Assembly: GCA_025966315.1 (NCBI GenBank)
Contig: JAOPUZ010000053.1
Span: 1-64,000 of the forward strand
DNA length: 64,000 nucleotides
Origin: Frankiales bacterium
Lineage (GTDB): Bacteria; Actinomycetota; Actinomycetes; Mycobacteriales; Jatrophihabitantaceae
Direction: 5' to 3'
Position numbers and translations under genes: made by a program. Numbering within the stretch: the stretch's first letter is position 1; each line of letters starts with the position of its first letter. The notes under the pieces were generated by a model. The model was not told the origin of the DNA. It did not search any database and saw nothing but the letters and a program-made list of their open reading frames with translations. This document shows, one piece after another, positions 1 through 8,504 of this stretch.

Positions 1-183
1 ATCACATCCTGGCGAGACCACGGACACACAACGACCGCCAACCTCTGTTTACTTTGCCCTCAACACCACCGCATGATCGACACCGAAGGCTGGACCATCC
101 AGATGAACGACGGCATCCCCCACTTCAGCCCACCACCCTGGCGAGACCCCCAACAAAAACCCATCCGCAACCACGCCCACTAA
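1..183 (+). CDS. DUF222/HNH endonuclease family protein, C-terminal fragment
   Basis: The first 60 codons of the window are open in frame 1 and end at TAA 181-183. The peptide reads SWRDHG, TTTANL, then CPQHHRMI and GWTI, and ends PPWRDPQQKPIRNHAH. This is the usual C-terminus of actinobacterial 13E12-like proteins, which have an N-terminal DUF222 domain and a C-terminal HNH nuclease domain. The CPQHHR segment is the end of the HNH motif. The N-terminus lies outside the window. A second member of the family is at 22042-23667. Members are often repeated in a genome and their biological role is unknown. The family call is firm; DNA cleavage is inferred from the motif only. Confidence 0.85.
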   Translation: MTSWRDHGHTTTANLCLLCPQHHRMIDTEGWTIQMNDGIPHFSPPPWRDPQQKPIRNHAH

Positions 184-483
184 TGGCCTGTTGACAAAGC
201 TGGCCGGCCAATGGTCCACCATCTGCGCACCGTGGCCGTCGCCATCGGCTACTTGAGCCGGAAGGGATCGAGTAGCGGGCGTTGGCGGCCGAATTGCCGC
301 CGCACGAGGCGATACACGAGGCGATCTACGAGGCGATACGCGAGGCGATACGAAGTGATATACGTTCTTGCGGCGATGGAGCGGGCGGGGCCCGCCGCAG
401 CGGCCGGCCGGGTTGCGGCCCGGATCCGGATCGCCCGCGGACGCGCGCCGTGGCCGTTGGCGCCTCGTGCAGTTTCGCCCGGC
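184..483. other. Gene-free stretch with a 12-bp tandem repeat
   Basis: About 300 bases lie between the end of the DUF222/HNH fragment and the stop of the minus-strand gene at 484. Open frames exist on the plus strand (for example 282-596, with a repeated HEAI motif), but they show no recognisable family and run into the opposing gene. I see only the short tandem repeat at 304-363. Confidence 0.5.
304..363. repeat. 12-bp tandem repeat, five units
   Basis: Units of the form acgaggcgatac start at 304, 316, 328, 340 and 352. The first four are nearly identical and the last is degenerate (gaagtgatatac). It lies in a gene-free stretch. It is not a CRISPR because there are no spacers. Confidence 0.8.
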
Positions 484-1242
484 TCAGCTGGCGGCTACCT
501 CAGCTGGGGCGTTGTACCCAGCCAGCAACGCGTGTCGCACCGCCAGCCGCAACGGGCCCAGCGCGGCTGACCGCTCGGCCATCCCGGCGGCGGTGACCTC
601 GCCGGTGTCGTCCGCGTCGATCACCCGAAGGACCGCGGCCATTCGCTCGGCCTGCGCGAGCAAGCGCACCGCGCGGGGTGGATGGCTGGCGGGCAGGTGC
701 AGCCGTTCACCGGCCCGGCGCGCGTCGGACAGCGCGGGCGCCACGTCGGCCAGCCAGCTCGGTGCGTCCCGGCGAGCGAACAGCGACGCCGTCTCGCGGA
801 TCGCCTCGGCCAGTTCGTACTCCGCGTCGCTCAGGCTGACCGGCGCGCTGGGCTGGGAATCGATGTCGCCGCGCTGCCAGATAAGGGGCCGCCCCGCACT
901 GCTGGGCGTTTCCGGACCGAGCGTGACGGTAACGCCGAACATCAGCCCGAAGACCGCCTCACCGGCCGCCAGCGCCGCGCTGCGGAATTCGGGGGGACCG
1001 GCCAGCCCACGGACATCGCCAGGCACCGGCAGCGCCAGCAGCAGCACCTCGCTGCCGGCCTGCTTCCAGGACGTGAGGCTGGCCCCGACCGGGTGTGCCT
1101 CGTGGCCGACGTAACCCGGCCCAGCCAGCTGCCGCCGATTGGTCGCGACCGCATCCAGCACAGCATCGAAGGCCACCGAACCCTGCAACCAGGCAGAGCC
1201 CCAGGCGGCCAGCTGAGCACACTGTCGCTGCGACACGAGCAT
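484..1242 (-). CDS. Conserved hypothetical protein (252 aa)
   Basis: The gene encodes a 252-residue soluble protein that begins MLVSQRQCAQLAAWGSAWLQ. It has no signal peptide or membrane segment. It is rich in Ala and Leu and has several Trp-containing motifs in its N-terminal half. I do not recognise a named domain. Codon use matches its neighbours, and the frame is closed on the opposite strand by weaker overlapping frames only. It is divergent from the DUF3097 gene, 48 bp away, so the two may share a promoter region. No function is proposed. Confidence 0.6.
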   Translation of the reverse strand: MLVSQRQCAQLAAWGSAWLQGSVAFDAVLDAVATNRRQLAGPGYVGHEAHPVGASLTSWKQAGSEVLLLALPVPGDVRGLAGPPEFRSAALAAGEAVFGLMFGVTVTLGPETPSSAGRPLIWQRGDIDSQPSAPVSLSDAEYELAEAIRETASLFARRDAPSWLADVAPALSDARRAGERLHLPASHPPRAVRLLAQAERMAAVLRVIDADDTGEVTAAGMAERSAALGPLRLAVRHALLAGYNAPAEVAAS

Positions 1243-1290
1243 TGAGATTACCTACCGCGGTTAAGCCGCAGAGCCGCTTAGGGTGATCCG

Positions 1291-2130
1291 GTGCGCTATC
1301 CGGATGACGTGCTAGGAGCAGGCGGGCTGCCGCCGCGCCGGAGGGCGGTACGCGAAGTGCCGGCCGAGCTGGATCTGGTCGTCGAGACGGCGGACGGACG
1401 ATTCTGTGGGGCGGTGGTGTCCACCGGCCGCACGGTGCTGGCCGGTGAGCCCCGCGACATCGTCACACTGGTCGACCGGCATGACCGGGAACGGGTTTTC
1501 CCGCTGTTACCCGCAGCATTCCTGCTCGAGGGCGAGCTGATCACGCTGACCCGGCCGGTGCGCGCTGCGGCCAGCCCGGTCAGCCGCCGGACCGCGTCCG
1601 GATCAGTGGCCGTCGCCGGGGTGCGGGCGCAAGTCGCCAAGGCCAGCCGCATCTGGGTCGAAGGCGTGCATGATGCCGCCCTGATCGAACGGATCTGGGG
1701 CGAGGATCTGCGCATCGAAGGCATCGTCGTCGAGCCCCTCGGCGGTATCGACGACCTGGCGGGGGCCGTGCGGGACTTCGGCCCGTCACCGGTTCGCCGA
1801 CTCGGGGTGCTCGTCGACCATTTGGTGCCGGGATCGAAAGAGTCACGCATCGCGGCCACCGTGACGTCACCGCACGTGCTGATCAACGGCCACCCCTACG
1901 TCGACGTCTGGCAGGCCGTCCGTCCAGCCGCGCTCGGCATCGACGCGTGGCCGGTCGTGCCGAAAGGCCAGCCGTGGAAGGAAGGCATTGTGGCTGCGCT
2001 CGGGGGCACGGATCCGCGTGAGATGTGGCGCCGGGTGCTGGCCTCGGTCGACGGGTACGCCGACGTCGAGGTCCCGCTGCTGCGCGCGGTCGAGGAGCTG
2101 ATCGACTTCGTCACCGTCGGCCACTCCTGA
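1291..2130 (+). CDS. DUF3097 family protein
   Basis: This 279-residue protein starts at GTG 1291 and matches the actinobacterial DUF3097 family. The N-terminal REVPAELDLVVE and FCGAVV stretch and the central SRIWVEGVHDAALIERIWG and VEPLGGIDDL segments are typical. The central part resembles a Toprim-like fold seen in nucleic-acid enzymes, but no activity is established for the family. Length is normal. The gene is convergent with the CPBP protease gene (18 bp between stops). Confidence 0.85.
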   Translation: MRYPDDVLGAGGLPPRRRAVREVPAELDLVVETADGRFCGAVVSTGRTVLAGEPRDIVTLVDRHDRERVFPLLPAAFLLEGELITLTRPVRAAASPVSRRTASGSVAVAGVRAQVAKASRIWVEGVHDAALIERIWGEDLRIEGIVVEPLGGIDDLAGAVRDFGPSPVRRLGVLVDHLVPGSKESRIAATVTSPHVLINGHPYVDVWQAVRPAALGIDAWPVVPKGQPWKEGIVAALGGTDPREMWRRVLASVDGYADVEVPLLRAVEELIDFVTVGHS

Positions 2131-2148
2131 CCCGCGGTCGACAAACCG

Positions 2149-2949
2149 TCAGATCCAGCTCACCCGGCCATGCAATGCCGCGTAGCCGACGAAGCTCACG
2201 ATGTCGATCACAGAATGTGCGATCACCAGCGGCCAGATCCGGCGAGTTCGGGTGAACCACCAGCCGAAGATGCCGCCCATGATCAGGTTCCCGAAAAATC
2301 CGCCGAGGCCCTGGTATGTGTGGTACGACCCGCGGATAACCGCACTCAACAGGATTGCCGGCCAGACGCCCCAGTTGCGCTGGCGTAGCCGGGTCAGCAG
2401 GAAGGCAATCATCACGAACTCTTCGAGGACGCCGTTCTGGATGGCCTGCAACACCAGGACCGGGTAGCGGTACCAGACGTCGGCAATACCCGAGGCGTTT
2501 AACTCGGCGTTGATGCCGAGGTGCCGGGCCAACGCGATCAGCCCGAGCCCGGGGATACCGATCAGGGCGGCAAATCCCAGTCCCTGCAGGCTTTCCAGCC
2601 GTAGCCGGGCGCGATCGAAACCAACCCCGAATCCGGGGCCACCGGGGGAGCGGGCCAGCAGCAGCAAGGCCAGCACGGCCGGCATCACGCCGGAGAGGAT
2701 GCCGGTCAGCTGGTAGGCCAGATCGACCCAGGCCCGCTGGCTCTCGGACGGATTGAGGGTGGCCACCGCATGACGGAAACCGCCGCGAGTCTGGATGTCG
2801 GCGTAATTGATCAGCGAGTTGATGGCCGAGATACCGAGCGAGACGCCGAGGACGGCGATGATCTCCCAGCCGGAACGATCAACCGGCTGCGCACCCGGTG
2901 GGTCAGGTACGGCGATGGAACTGGCCGCGATATCGGGCTGCGAGGTCAC
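2149..2949 (-). CDS. CPBP family intramembrane glutamic endopeptidase
   Basis: A 266-residue integral membrane protein with about seven or eight hydrophobic segments. The CPBP (Abi, CAAX-protease-like) signature is visible in order: the EE pair of EEFVMIAFLL, then the His of GSYHTYQG, and a last His in IAHSVIDI. These residues form the membrane-embedded glutamate-type active site in family members such as Rce1. Some bacterial members process prenylated or bacteriocin-like substrates; the substrate here is unknown. The start codon directly abuts the stop of the DUF4395 gene upstream, so the two are probably co-transcribed. Confidence 0.85.
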   Translation of the reverse strand: MTSQPDIAASSIAVPDPPGAQPVDRSGWEIIAVLGVSLGISAINSLINYADIQTRGGFRHAVATLNPSESQRAWVDLAYQLTGILSGVMPAVLALLLLARSPGGPGFGVGFDRARLRLESLQGLGFAALIGIPGLGLIALARHLGINAELNASGIADVWYRYPVLVLQAIQNGVLEEFVMIAFLLTRLRQRNWGVWPAILLSAVIRGSYHTYQGLGGFFGNLIMGGIFGWWFTRTRRIWPLVIAHSVIDIVSFVGYAALHGRVSWI

Positions 2950-3489
2950 CTATGCAGTTTGACGGTACCGCTGCGAAATGTCGTTGCAAGCTGCACAGGT
3001 TTCGGCCGGTATGACGCCCATTCTCATCAGATACCCAAACGCTATACAGCCGAGGCACACGGCAAAGATCGATTCCAGGCCTGCGGCGACCACCATGAGG
3101 GCCAGCAAGATCGTGGTCAGCAGGAACGAGCCGAAGGCGAACCAGGTCACCGCCGCTACCACCGTGACCACAGTGCCGACGGCCTGGGCGAAGCGCTTCG
3201 GCGGTCCCGGCACCAGTTTCGCCGACCCGAGCCGGGGCGCAATGACCCGGGTGGCCAGTTGCCCGAGCGGGCTCAGGGTCGGACCGCTGAGGACCCTGGC
3301 GATGAAGCCGAGCGCCAACGGCAGGGTCAACCAGTACCACCCGGTGGCCAGGGCGACGATCACGACCAGCAGGACGCCGGCCGCCACCGTCCGGGCGGCC
3401 TTCTCGTTGACCGGATTGGGGAACGTGAACAGTGTCGGCACATCCCCCGCAACGAGACCGTCGCGGGCGCTATTCCGGGATCTGTTCAC
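2950..3489 (-). CDS. DUF4395 domain-containing membrane protein
   Basis: A 179-residue protein with the DUF4395 pattern: FTFPNPVNEKAARTVA near the N-terminus, hydrophobic segments, and a C-terminal LEAIF-like region ending in a CxxC pair (ETCAACND). The cysteines suggest a redox or thiol role. In many actinobacteria this family occurs near thioredoxin-like or sulfur genes. It starts at GTG 3489, inside the second copy of a 16-bp duplication, and follows the decayed hydrolase downstream of mscR. The family call is firm; the function is unknown. Confidence 0.85.
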   Translation of the reverse strand: MNRSRNSARDGLVAGDVPTLFTFPNPVNEKAARTVAAGVLLVVIVALATGWYWLTLPLALGFIARVLSGPTLSPLGQLATRVIAPRLGSAKLVPGPPKRFAQAVGTVVTVVAAVTWFAFGSFLLTTILLALMVVAAGLESIFAVCLGCIAFGYLMRMGVIPAETCAACNDISQRYRQTA

Positions 3490-3515
3490 GCGCCTGAGCG
3501 TTCACGCGCCTGAGC
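3484..3515. repeat. 16-bp tandem duplication at a gene junction
   Basis: The sequence gttcacgcgcctgagc occurs twice back to back (3484-3499 and 3500-3515). On the minus strand each copy carries a GTGA overlap of stop and start. The duplication lies between the end of the hydrolase remnant and the start of the DUF4395 gene. Reading from the first GTG gives only a short frame, so the second copy supplies the DUF4395 start. Confidence 0.9.
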
Positions 3516-3866
3516 GCCCCTCGGTGAGGCCGGCCTGCTCATTGGCGATGGTCGTGTTTTCGCCGTGACCGGTATGCACAATGGTGTCGCCGGGCAGCCT
3601 GAACAGTTGCTCGCGGATCGAGGCCACGATGGCGTCGTGGTCGGAGTAGGACCGTGGATGGGGTCGTATCCGACGTCGGGATGCGATAGCCGCCAGTGCA
3701 CATCGTCGTCGGGGTGCAGCCAGATCGGTGCGTGGAATTTCGCCGCCAGATCGGGCGCGACGGTGATGTGGTCGTAGTGGGCGTGCGTGCTTTGTCGTCG
3801 ACCTCCCAGGTGCCGCCGTCCGGGCTGAACGTCCCGGACGTGAGGGCATGTTCAACATCGACCGGT
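3502..3866 (-). pseudogene. Decayed MBL-fold hydrolase of the mycothiol/formaldehyde pathway
   Basis: Three fragments of one metallo-beta-lactamase-fold hydrolase lie in three different reading frames. The first (about 3853-3793) reads ALTSGTFSPDGGTWEVDD, the normal N-terminus. The second (about 3788-3655) reads THAHYDHITVAPDLAAKF and APIWLHPDDDVHW, which holds the HxHxDH metal motif. The third (3651-3502) reads SYSDHDAIVASIREQLF and HTGHGENTT, the normal C-terminus. About 40 residues are missing after the first fragment and about 50 after the second, including the TPGH and GDTLF metal-binding parts. No in-frame ATG precedes the first fragment. Intact homologues of about 210 aa normally sit directly downstream of mscR. 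The gene cannot make an active enzyme as it stands. Confidence 0.85.
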
Positions 3867-3867
3867 A

Positions 3868-4953
3868 TCAGAACAGAACCACTGAACGCAGCACGTCGCC
3901 GGCCTGCATCTTGACGAAGGCCGCCTCGATCTCGTCCAGACCGACGGTCTCACTGACGAACGCGTCCAACGGCAGACGCCCTTGCAGGAAAAGGTCGATC
4001 AGCATCGGGAAGTCCCGGCTGGGCAGGCAGTCGCCGTACCAGGACGACTTCAGCGAACCGCCACGCCCGAACACCTCGGCCAGCGGAAGTTCGATCTTCA
4101 TGTCCGGAGTCGGGACACCAACCAGGACCACGGTGCCGGCCAGGTCCCGCGCGTAGAAGGCCTGCTTGTACGTCTCGGGACGGCCGACCGCTTCGACAAC
4201 GACGTCGGCACCGAAGCCGTTGGTGATCGTGCGGATGGTTTCGACCGGATCCACTTGGCCGGAGTTGACGGTGTGCGTGGCCCCGAGCTCGAGCGCCTTC
4301 GCCAGTTTGCGGTCGTCGAGATCCACCGCGATGATCTTGGCGGCACCGGCCAGTCGCGCACCGGCGATCGCCGCGGCACCGACGCCACCGCAGCCGATCA
4401 CCGCCACGGAATCGCCACGGCTCACGTTGCCCGTGTTCACGACCGCGCCGATGCCCGCCATCACGCCACAGCCGAGCAGTCCGGCTACCGCTGGGGGTGC
4501 AGCCGGGTCGACCTTGGTGCATTGGCCGGCGGCGACGAGGGTCTTCTCGGCGAAGGCACCGATACCCAGCGCCGGGCTGAGTTCGGTGCCGTCGACCAGC
4601 GTCATCTTCTGCTTGGCGTTGTGAGTGGCGAAACAGTACTGCGGCCGGCCCCGTAGACAGGCCCGGCATTGGCCGCAAACGGCCCGCCAGTTCAGGATCA
4701 CGAAGTCACCCGGCGCGACTTCGGTCACGCCTGGCCCGACGGCCTCGACGATGCCCGCCGCTTCATGGCCGAGCAGAAAAGGGAAATCGTCGTTGATGCC
4801 ACCTTCGCGATAATGCAGATCGGTGTGGCAGACCCCGCAGGCCTGGATCTGGATCACGGCCTCACCAGGCCCGGGATCCGGGATGACGATCGTGGTCAAT
4901 TCGACCGGGGCACCTACGCTGCGGGCGATTACGCCCTGCACCTGCTGACTCAT
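3868..4953 (-). CDS. mscR: S-(hydroxymethyl)mycothiol dehydrogenase (zinc alcohol dehydrogenase, class III type)
   Basis: The enzyme oxidises the formaldehyde-mycothiol adduct (and may reduce S-nitrosomycothiol) with NAD in the cytoplasm. The 361-residue protein has the catalytic zinc motif [14 protein letters not shown] near residue 39, [12 protein letters not shown], the structural zinc cluster [15 protein letters not shown], and the Rossmann motif [12 protein letters not shown]. The N-terminal [19 protein letters not shown] and the C-terminal [14 protein letters not shown] are characteristic of the mycothiol-linked branch. Length is normal. The gene usually forms a pair with an MBL-fold hydrolase; here that partner is broken (3502-3866). 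Its presence implies a mycothiol-making actinobacterium. Confidence 0.92.
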   Translation of the reverse strand: MSQQVQGVIARSVGAPVELTTIVIPDPGPGEAVIQIQACGVCHTDLHYREGGINDDFPFLLGHEAAGIVEAVGPGVTEVAPGDFVILNWRAVCGQCRACLRGRPQYCFATHNAKQKMTLVDGTELSPALGIGAFAEKTLVAAGQCTKVDPAAPPAVAGLLGCGVMAGIGAVVNTGNVSRGDSVAVIGCGGVGAAAIAGARLAGAAKIIAVDLDDRKLAKALELGATHTVNSGQVDPVETIRTITNGFGADVVVEAVGRPETYKQAFYARDLAGTVVLVGVPTPDMKIELPLAEVFGRGGSLKSSWYGDCLPSRDFPMLIDLFLQGRLPLDAFVSETVGLDEIEAAFVKMQAGDVLRSVVLF

Positions 4954-5103
4954 AACGTCACCGCCTCTTCGCGCAAGCGCTCATCGCTACCATTCGCTCT
5001 CGGTTGCCGTTCGAAACCAGCTCGTTCCTCGCGATCCTCAGTCATGGATACGTCTATACACGACCGTCGGTCAACGCTGGACGGGGTGGGTTGAACAGAA
5101 ATT

Positions 5104-5144
5104 CCGGGAGTCATCCGGCGCGATGAGCGCCGGATGACTCCCGG
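5104..5144 (-). terminator. Rho-independent-type hairpin downstream of gltA
   Basis: A perfect 18-bp inverted repeat (arms 5104-5121 and 5127-5144) with the loop gatga lies 24 bp beyond the gltA stop. There is no T tract, as is common in high-GC actinobacteria. It separates gltA from the mscR promoter region. Confidence 0.85.
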
Positions 5145-5168
5145 GATCGGTGGAACGGAGCGTGCAGG

Positions 5169-6476
5169 TCAGCGCTGGCTGGCCGGTACGTACGGGCGCT
5201 CGGTCGGCCCGGTGTACAGCTGACGCGGACGGCCGATCTTGGTCTGCGGGTCGTTGATCATCTCGTGCCACTGGGCAATCCAGCCCGGTAGCCGCCCGAT
5301 CGCGAACAGCACGGTGAACATCTTGGTCGGGAAGCCCATCGCGCGGTAAAGCAGGCCGGTGTAGAAATCGACGTTCGGGTACAGCTTGCGGCTGACGAAG
5401 TAGTCGTCGTTGAGTGCGTACCCCTCGAGCTCGATTGCGATGTCGAGCAGGTCATCGCGCTTGCCCATGGCCTGCAGCACCTCGTCGGCGGTCTTCTTGA
5501 TGATCGCCGCGCGCGGGTCGTAGTTCTTGTAGACCCGGTGCCCGAAGCCCATCAGCTTCACGCCCTGCTCTTTGTTCTTGACCCGCTCGACGAACGACTT
5601 GACGTCACCACCGTTGTCACGGATGCCCTCAAGCATCTCGAGCACCGCACTGTTGGCACCACCGTGCAGCGGGCCGAACAGGGCGTTGATGCCAGCCGAG
5701 ACCGAGGCGAACAGGTTGGCCTCGGACGAGCCGACGAGGCGGACGGTCGAAGTCGAGCAGTTCTGCTCGTGATCGGCGTGCAGGATGAACAGCAGGTCGA
5801 GCGCCTTGACCACCGCGGGGTCGGCCACGTACGGCTCGGCCGGGTTGCCGAACGTCATGCGCAGGAAGTTCTCGACCATGCCGAGCGAGTTGTCCGGGTA
5901 CAGCAGCGGCTGTCCGACCGACTTCTTATAGGCGTAGGCCGCGATGGTCGGCAGCTTGGCCAGCAGCCGGATGGTCGACAGGTCCACCTGCTCGTTGTTG
6001 AACGGGTCGAGCGAGTCCTGGTAGAACGTCGACAGCGCCGACACGGCACTGGACAGCACCGGCATCGGGTGCGCGTCGGCCGGGAAGCCGTCGAAGAACC
6101 GCTTGAGGTCCTCGTGCAGCATCGTGTGGTGCGTGATGCGGTCCTCGAAGGCCTTCAGTTCATCGGCGGACGGCAGGGAGCCGTAGATGAGCAGGTAAGA
6201 CACCTCGGAGAACGTGGAGTTCTGGGCGAGGTCCTCGATGGAGTAACCGCGGTAACGCAGGATGCCCGCGTCGCCGTCGATGTAGGTGATGGCCGAGGAA
6301 CACGCGGCGGTGTTCACGAAACCCGGGTCGTAGGTGACCAGTCCGGTCTTGGCCAGCAGCTTGCTGACGTCGGCAGCTGACGAACCTTCGGTGGCTGGCA
6401 GGATCGGCATCGGCAGGTCTTCGCCGGAGGCCGGGTGGAATACGGCGGTGGCAGCGCTCGTGGCGGTGTCCGTCAT
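5169..6476 (-). CDS. gltA: Citrate synthase
   Basis: Condenses acetyl-CoA and oxaloacetate to citrate, the entry step of the TCA cycle. The 435-residue length is that of the hexameric type II enzyme. The catalytic parts are present: LHADHEQNCST with the first His, GFGHRVYKNYDPRA with the second, and PNVDFYTGLLYRAMGFP with the Asp. The CoA-binding FGPLHGGANSAVLEML segment is intact. It starts at ATG 6476, preceded by a gagggag ribosome binding site. It is monocistronic, ends in a strong hairpin at 5104-5144, and is divergent from the DUF5709 gene. Confidence 0.96.
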   Translation of the reverse strand: MTDTATSAATAVFHPASGEDLPMPILPATEGSSAADVSKLLAKTGLVTYDPGFVNTAACSSAITYIDGDAGILRYRGYSIEDLAQNSTFSEVSYLLIYGSLPSADELKAFEDRITHHTMLHEDLKRFFDGFPADAHPMPVLSSAVSALSTFYQDSLDPFNNEQVDLSTIRLLAKLPTIAAYAYKKSVGQPLLYPDNSLGMVENFLRMTFGNPAEPYVADPAVVKALDLLFILHADHEQNCSTSTVRLVGSSEANLFASVSAGINALFGPLHGGANSAVLEMLEGIRDNGGDVKSFVERVKNKEQGVKLMGFGHRVYKNYDPRAAIIKKTADEVLQAMGKRDDLLDIAIELEGYALNDDYFVSRKLYPNVDFYTGLLYRAMGFPTKMFTVLFAIGRLPGWIAQWHEMINDPQTKIGRPRQLYTGPTERPYVPASQR

Positions 6477-6714
6477 CTGATGACTCCCTCGCTTTTGGTT
6501 ACCTAAACCCTACTTCCAGCGAGAGTCGACGTCGCCGGGAGATGGAGGTGACAAACGCCATGTCGACATGCGCCCGTAATCGTGATGAAACCGACCAGAC
6601 AGGTCGCGGTCGAGGGCGTCGACCACGCTCGATGGACCACCTTCCGGTTCGCTGTCGATCAGCTGAGTGGTAGGGGGCCTCGCACCAGGGCGTGCGTCGT
6701 GCTTGAGTTCTCGC

Positions 6715-7200
6715 ATGAGCGAGAACAATGATGAGCTATTCGGCGACACGGTGTACGAGGCCGGCGACGATGACGCTGAATACCTGGACCCGGCCGAGAC
6801 CCTTACCGGCGACGCGCTGACCGAGGAAGAGCAGGACGAGCCGCTGGACACCAGCTACTCGCCGCCGGACCATCGGCCCTCCGCGACCCGGTTCGGCACC
6901 ACCGCACTCGAGGCGGAATACGGCGAGTCGCTGGACCAGCGGTTGGCCGAAGAGGAGCCGGACGTCAGCTCTCTCGGTGACGACGACAGCGAAGCAGAAC
7001 CGCGGGCCGGTCGGCTGGTGGCCCCGGACGAGGGCACCCACGACGACGAGGAAAAGGACGAGATCGCGATCGACGTCGGCCGAGCCGGCGCCGCATCGTC
7101 TGCCGAAGAGGCCGCCGTGCACATCATCGACCCCGATCTCGATCCCGGCGCCGAGCACGAGGACACCATCGAGTCCGACTCGGTCGACGAACTGGACTAG
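6715..7200 (+). CDS. DUF5709 domain-containing acidic protein
   Basis: The 161-residue product is very acidic and probably largely disordered in its first part. The DUF5709 pattern is clear: LDPAETLTGDALTEEEQDEPLDTSYSPPD (read as two halves), then RFGTTALEAEYGESLDQRL, AEEEPDV, AGRLVAPDEG and ASSAEEAAVHI. I chose ATG 6715 (MSENNDEL) over a GTG at 6667 because the family begins with this short acidic lead. Members are common in actinobacteria and have no assigned role. A strong hairpin follows immediately. Confidence 0.85.
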   Translation: MSENNDELFGDTVYEAGDDDAEYLDPAETLTGDALTEEEQDEPLDTSYSPPDHRPSATRFGTTALEAEYGESLDQRLAEEEPDVSSLGDDDSEAEPRAGRLVAPDEGTHDDEEKDEIAIDVGRAGAASSAEEAAVHIIDPDLDPGAEHEDTIESDSVDELD

Positions 7201-7234
7201 CTGACCGTGCCGCGAGAGTTCGCGGCACGGTCAG
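7201..7234 (+). terminator. Hairpin terminator after DUF5709 gene
   Basis: A perfect 15-bp stem (7201-7215 and 7220-7234) with the loop gagt begins at the base after the stop codon. It lies between convergent genes and may act in both directions. Confidence 0.85.
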
Positions 7235-7263
7235 CGGGTTAGTGCCGCAGCACGGTCATCGGG

Positions 7264-7692
7264 TTAGTGCACAAACGCCTCGAGCAACGCGGCCAGCTGA
7301 GCCGCCGGGTCCGAGGTCACGCCGCCATGGATCGGGCCGGCCTGCACCACGGTGCTACGCGGGGCGGCCAGCCAGCCGAAGCGCTGGCTCAGGCTGGTCC
7401 GCCCGGCGTCACCAGCGTCCGCGTCGCCCGCGCAGATAGCGGCCATGCCCGCCAACGCCTGCCGCACCTCATCGGTGTCGGTCGTCGGGTCCAACGCCGC
7501 CACCCGGGCGTCGGATACCACCGCGGCCAGCTGCAGGAAGTCGGTTTGCTGGCAATAGATGACCACGCCGATGTTGATGAACTCCTCGCGATCGACGCGC
7601 GGCACACACCGGAGCACGACGTACTGGAAGCCGACCGGCTCGCCTCGGTCGGCAATGCTGGTCGGCCGGCTGCCCGGCGGCGGTGTACTCAC
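7264..7692 (-). CDS. DUF3037 domain-containing protein
   Basis: The 142-residue protein shows the DUF3037 signature FQYVVLRCVPRVDREEFINIGVVIYC near residue 22, followed by a Leu-rich second half with the typical LSQRFGWLAAPRSTVVQAGPIH (read in two parts). Its GTG start overlaps the stop of the HipA-like kinase gene by the GTGA pattern, so the pair is translationally coupled. The two families are commonly adjacent in bacteria. No biochemical role is established for DUF3037. Confidence 0.85.
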   Translation of the reverse strand: MSTPPPGSRPTSIADRGEPVGFQYVVLRCVPRVDREEFINIGVVIYCQQTDFLQLAAVVSDARVAALDPTTDTDEVRQALAGMAAICAGDADAGDAGRTSLSQRFGWLAAPRSTVVQAGPIHGGVTSDPAAQLAALLEAFVH

Positions 7693-8474
7693 CGGGTCGA
7701 CTCAACCGACTCGGACGGCACCGGCAGCCACCGGTCGGCCGCGGCCAGCCGGGCGAGCAGATAGTCCTGGTACGCCTGCCGGACGCCGTCCGGGCCGTCC
7801 CGTCCCGGCACCGGCTCCAGCCACTCCTCTGGAACCTCGGCCAGCACCGTGCTCAGCAGCTCGGACGTGATCAGCGGCGCCAGTTCCGCGTGCGCTGCCG
7901 GTACGCCCGACCGGTGCGAGGTGAACAGGTGATCGTCGGCGTCATAGGGCTGCTGGGCGAACCGTTCGGGATGATCGGCCCCGTTCGGCCAACCGTGGTG
8001 GAAGTACAGCGACGCACCGTGGTCGATCAGCCAGAGTTGCTTGTGCCAGATCAGCACGTTCGGATTGCGCCAGCTGCGATCGACGTTCGCGGTGAAGGCA
8101 TCCAGCCACAGGATTCGCGCCGCCTCGGCGGGGTCGAGGCGATGACTGGCCGTCCAGCCGAAGGACCCGGGCAGAAAGTCGATGCCGAGGTTGAGCCCGA
8201 CGCTCTTGGTCAGCAGCTCCTGCACCTCTTCGTCGGCCTCGTAGCGACCGATGATCGGATCCAGCCAGACCGCCCGCAGCTCGGGGACCCGCAGCGTGAG
8301 GCGCCGGGCGAGCTCGCCCACGATTACCTCGGCGACCAGCACCTTCAAGCCCTGGCCGGCACCGCGAAACTTGCAGACGTAGGTGCCGAGATCGTCCGCC
8401 TCGATGATGCCCGGCAACGAGCCGCCCTCGCGCAACGGCGTGACGAACCGGGTGGCACGAACCTCGGCGATCAC
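7689..8474 (-). CDS. HipA-like kinase family protein
   Basis: A 261-residue protein of the short HipA-like kinase family. It has GSLPGIIEADDLGTYVCKFR (a glycine-rich region with a Lys in the nucleotide-binding position), WLDAFTANVDRSWRNPN (catalytic-loop-like Asp and Asn), and LWLIDHGASLYFHHGW (metal-binding DHG in place of DFG). These parts resemble the kinase core of the persistence toxin HipA, but the protein is much shorter and no HipB-like antitoxin is nearby. The partner is instead the coupled DUF3037 gene. It starts 30 bp after coxG, so it may be read from the Mo-hydroxylase operon. Confidence 0.8.
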   Translation of the reverse strand: MIAEVRATRFVTPLREGGSLPGIIEADDLGTYVCKFRGAGQGLKVLVAEVIVGELARRLTLRVPELRAVWLDPIIGRYEADEEVQELLTKSVGLNLGIDFLPGSFGWTASHRLDPAEAARILWLDAFTANVDRSWRNPNVLIWHKQLWLIDHGASLYFHHGWPNGADHPERFAQQPYDADDHLFTSHRSGVPAAHAELAPLITSELLSTVLAEVPEEWLEPVPGRDGPDGVRQAYQDYLLARLAAADRWLPVPSESVESTR

Positions 8475-8504
8475 CTCGCGAGGGTACCGACCAGCGACAA
8501 CCCT

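Noticed and set aside
282-596. Possible small gene with repeated HEAI motif
   Set aside because: The motif comes from the 12-bp DNA repeat, and the frame runs into the opposing gene with no family match.
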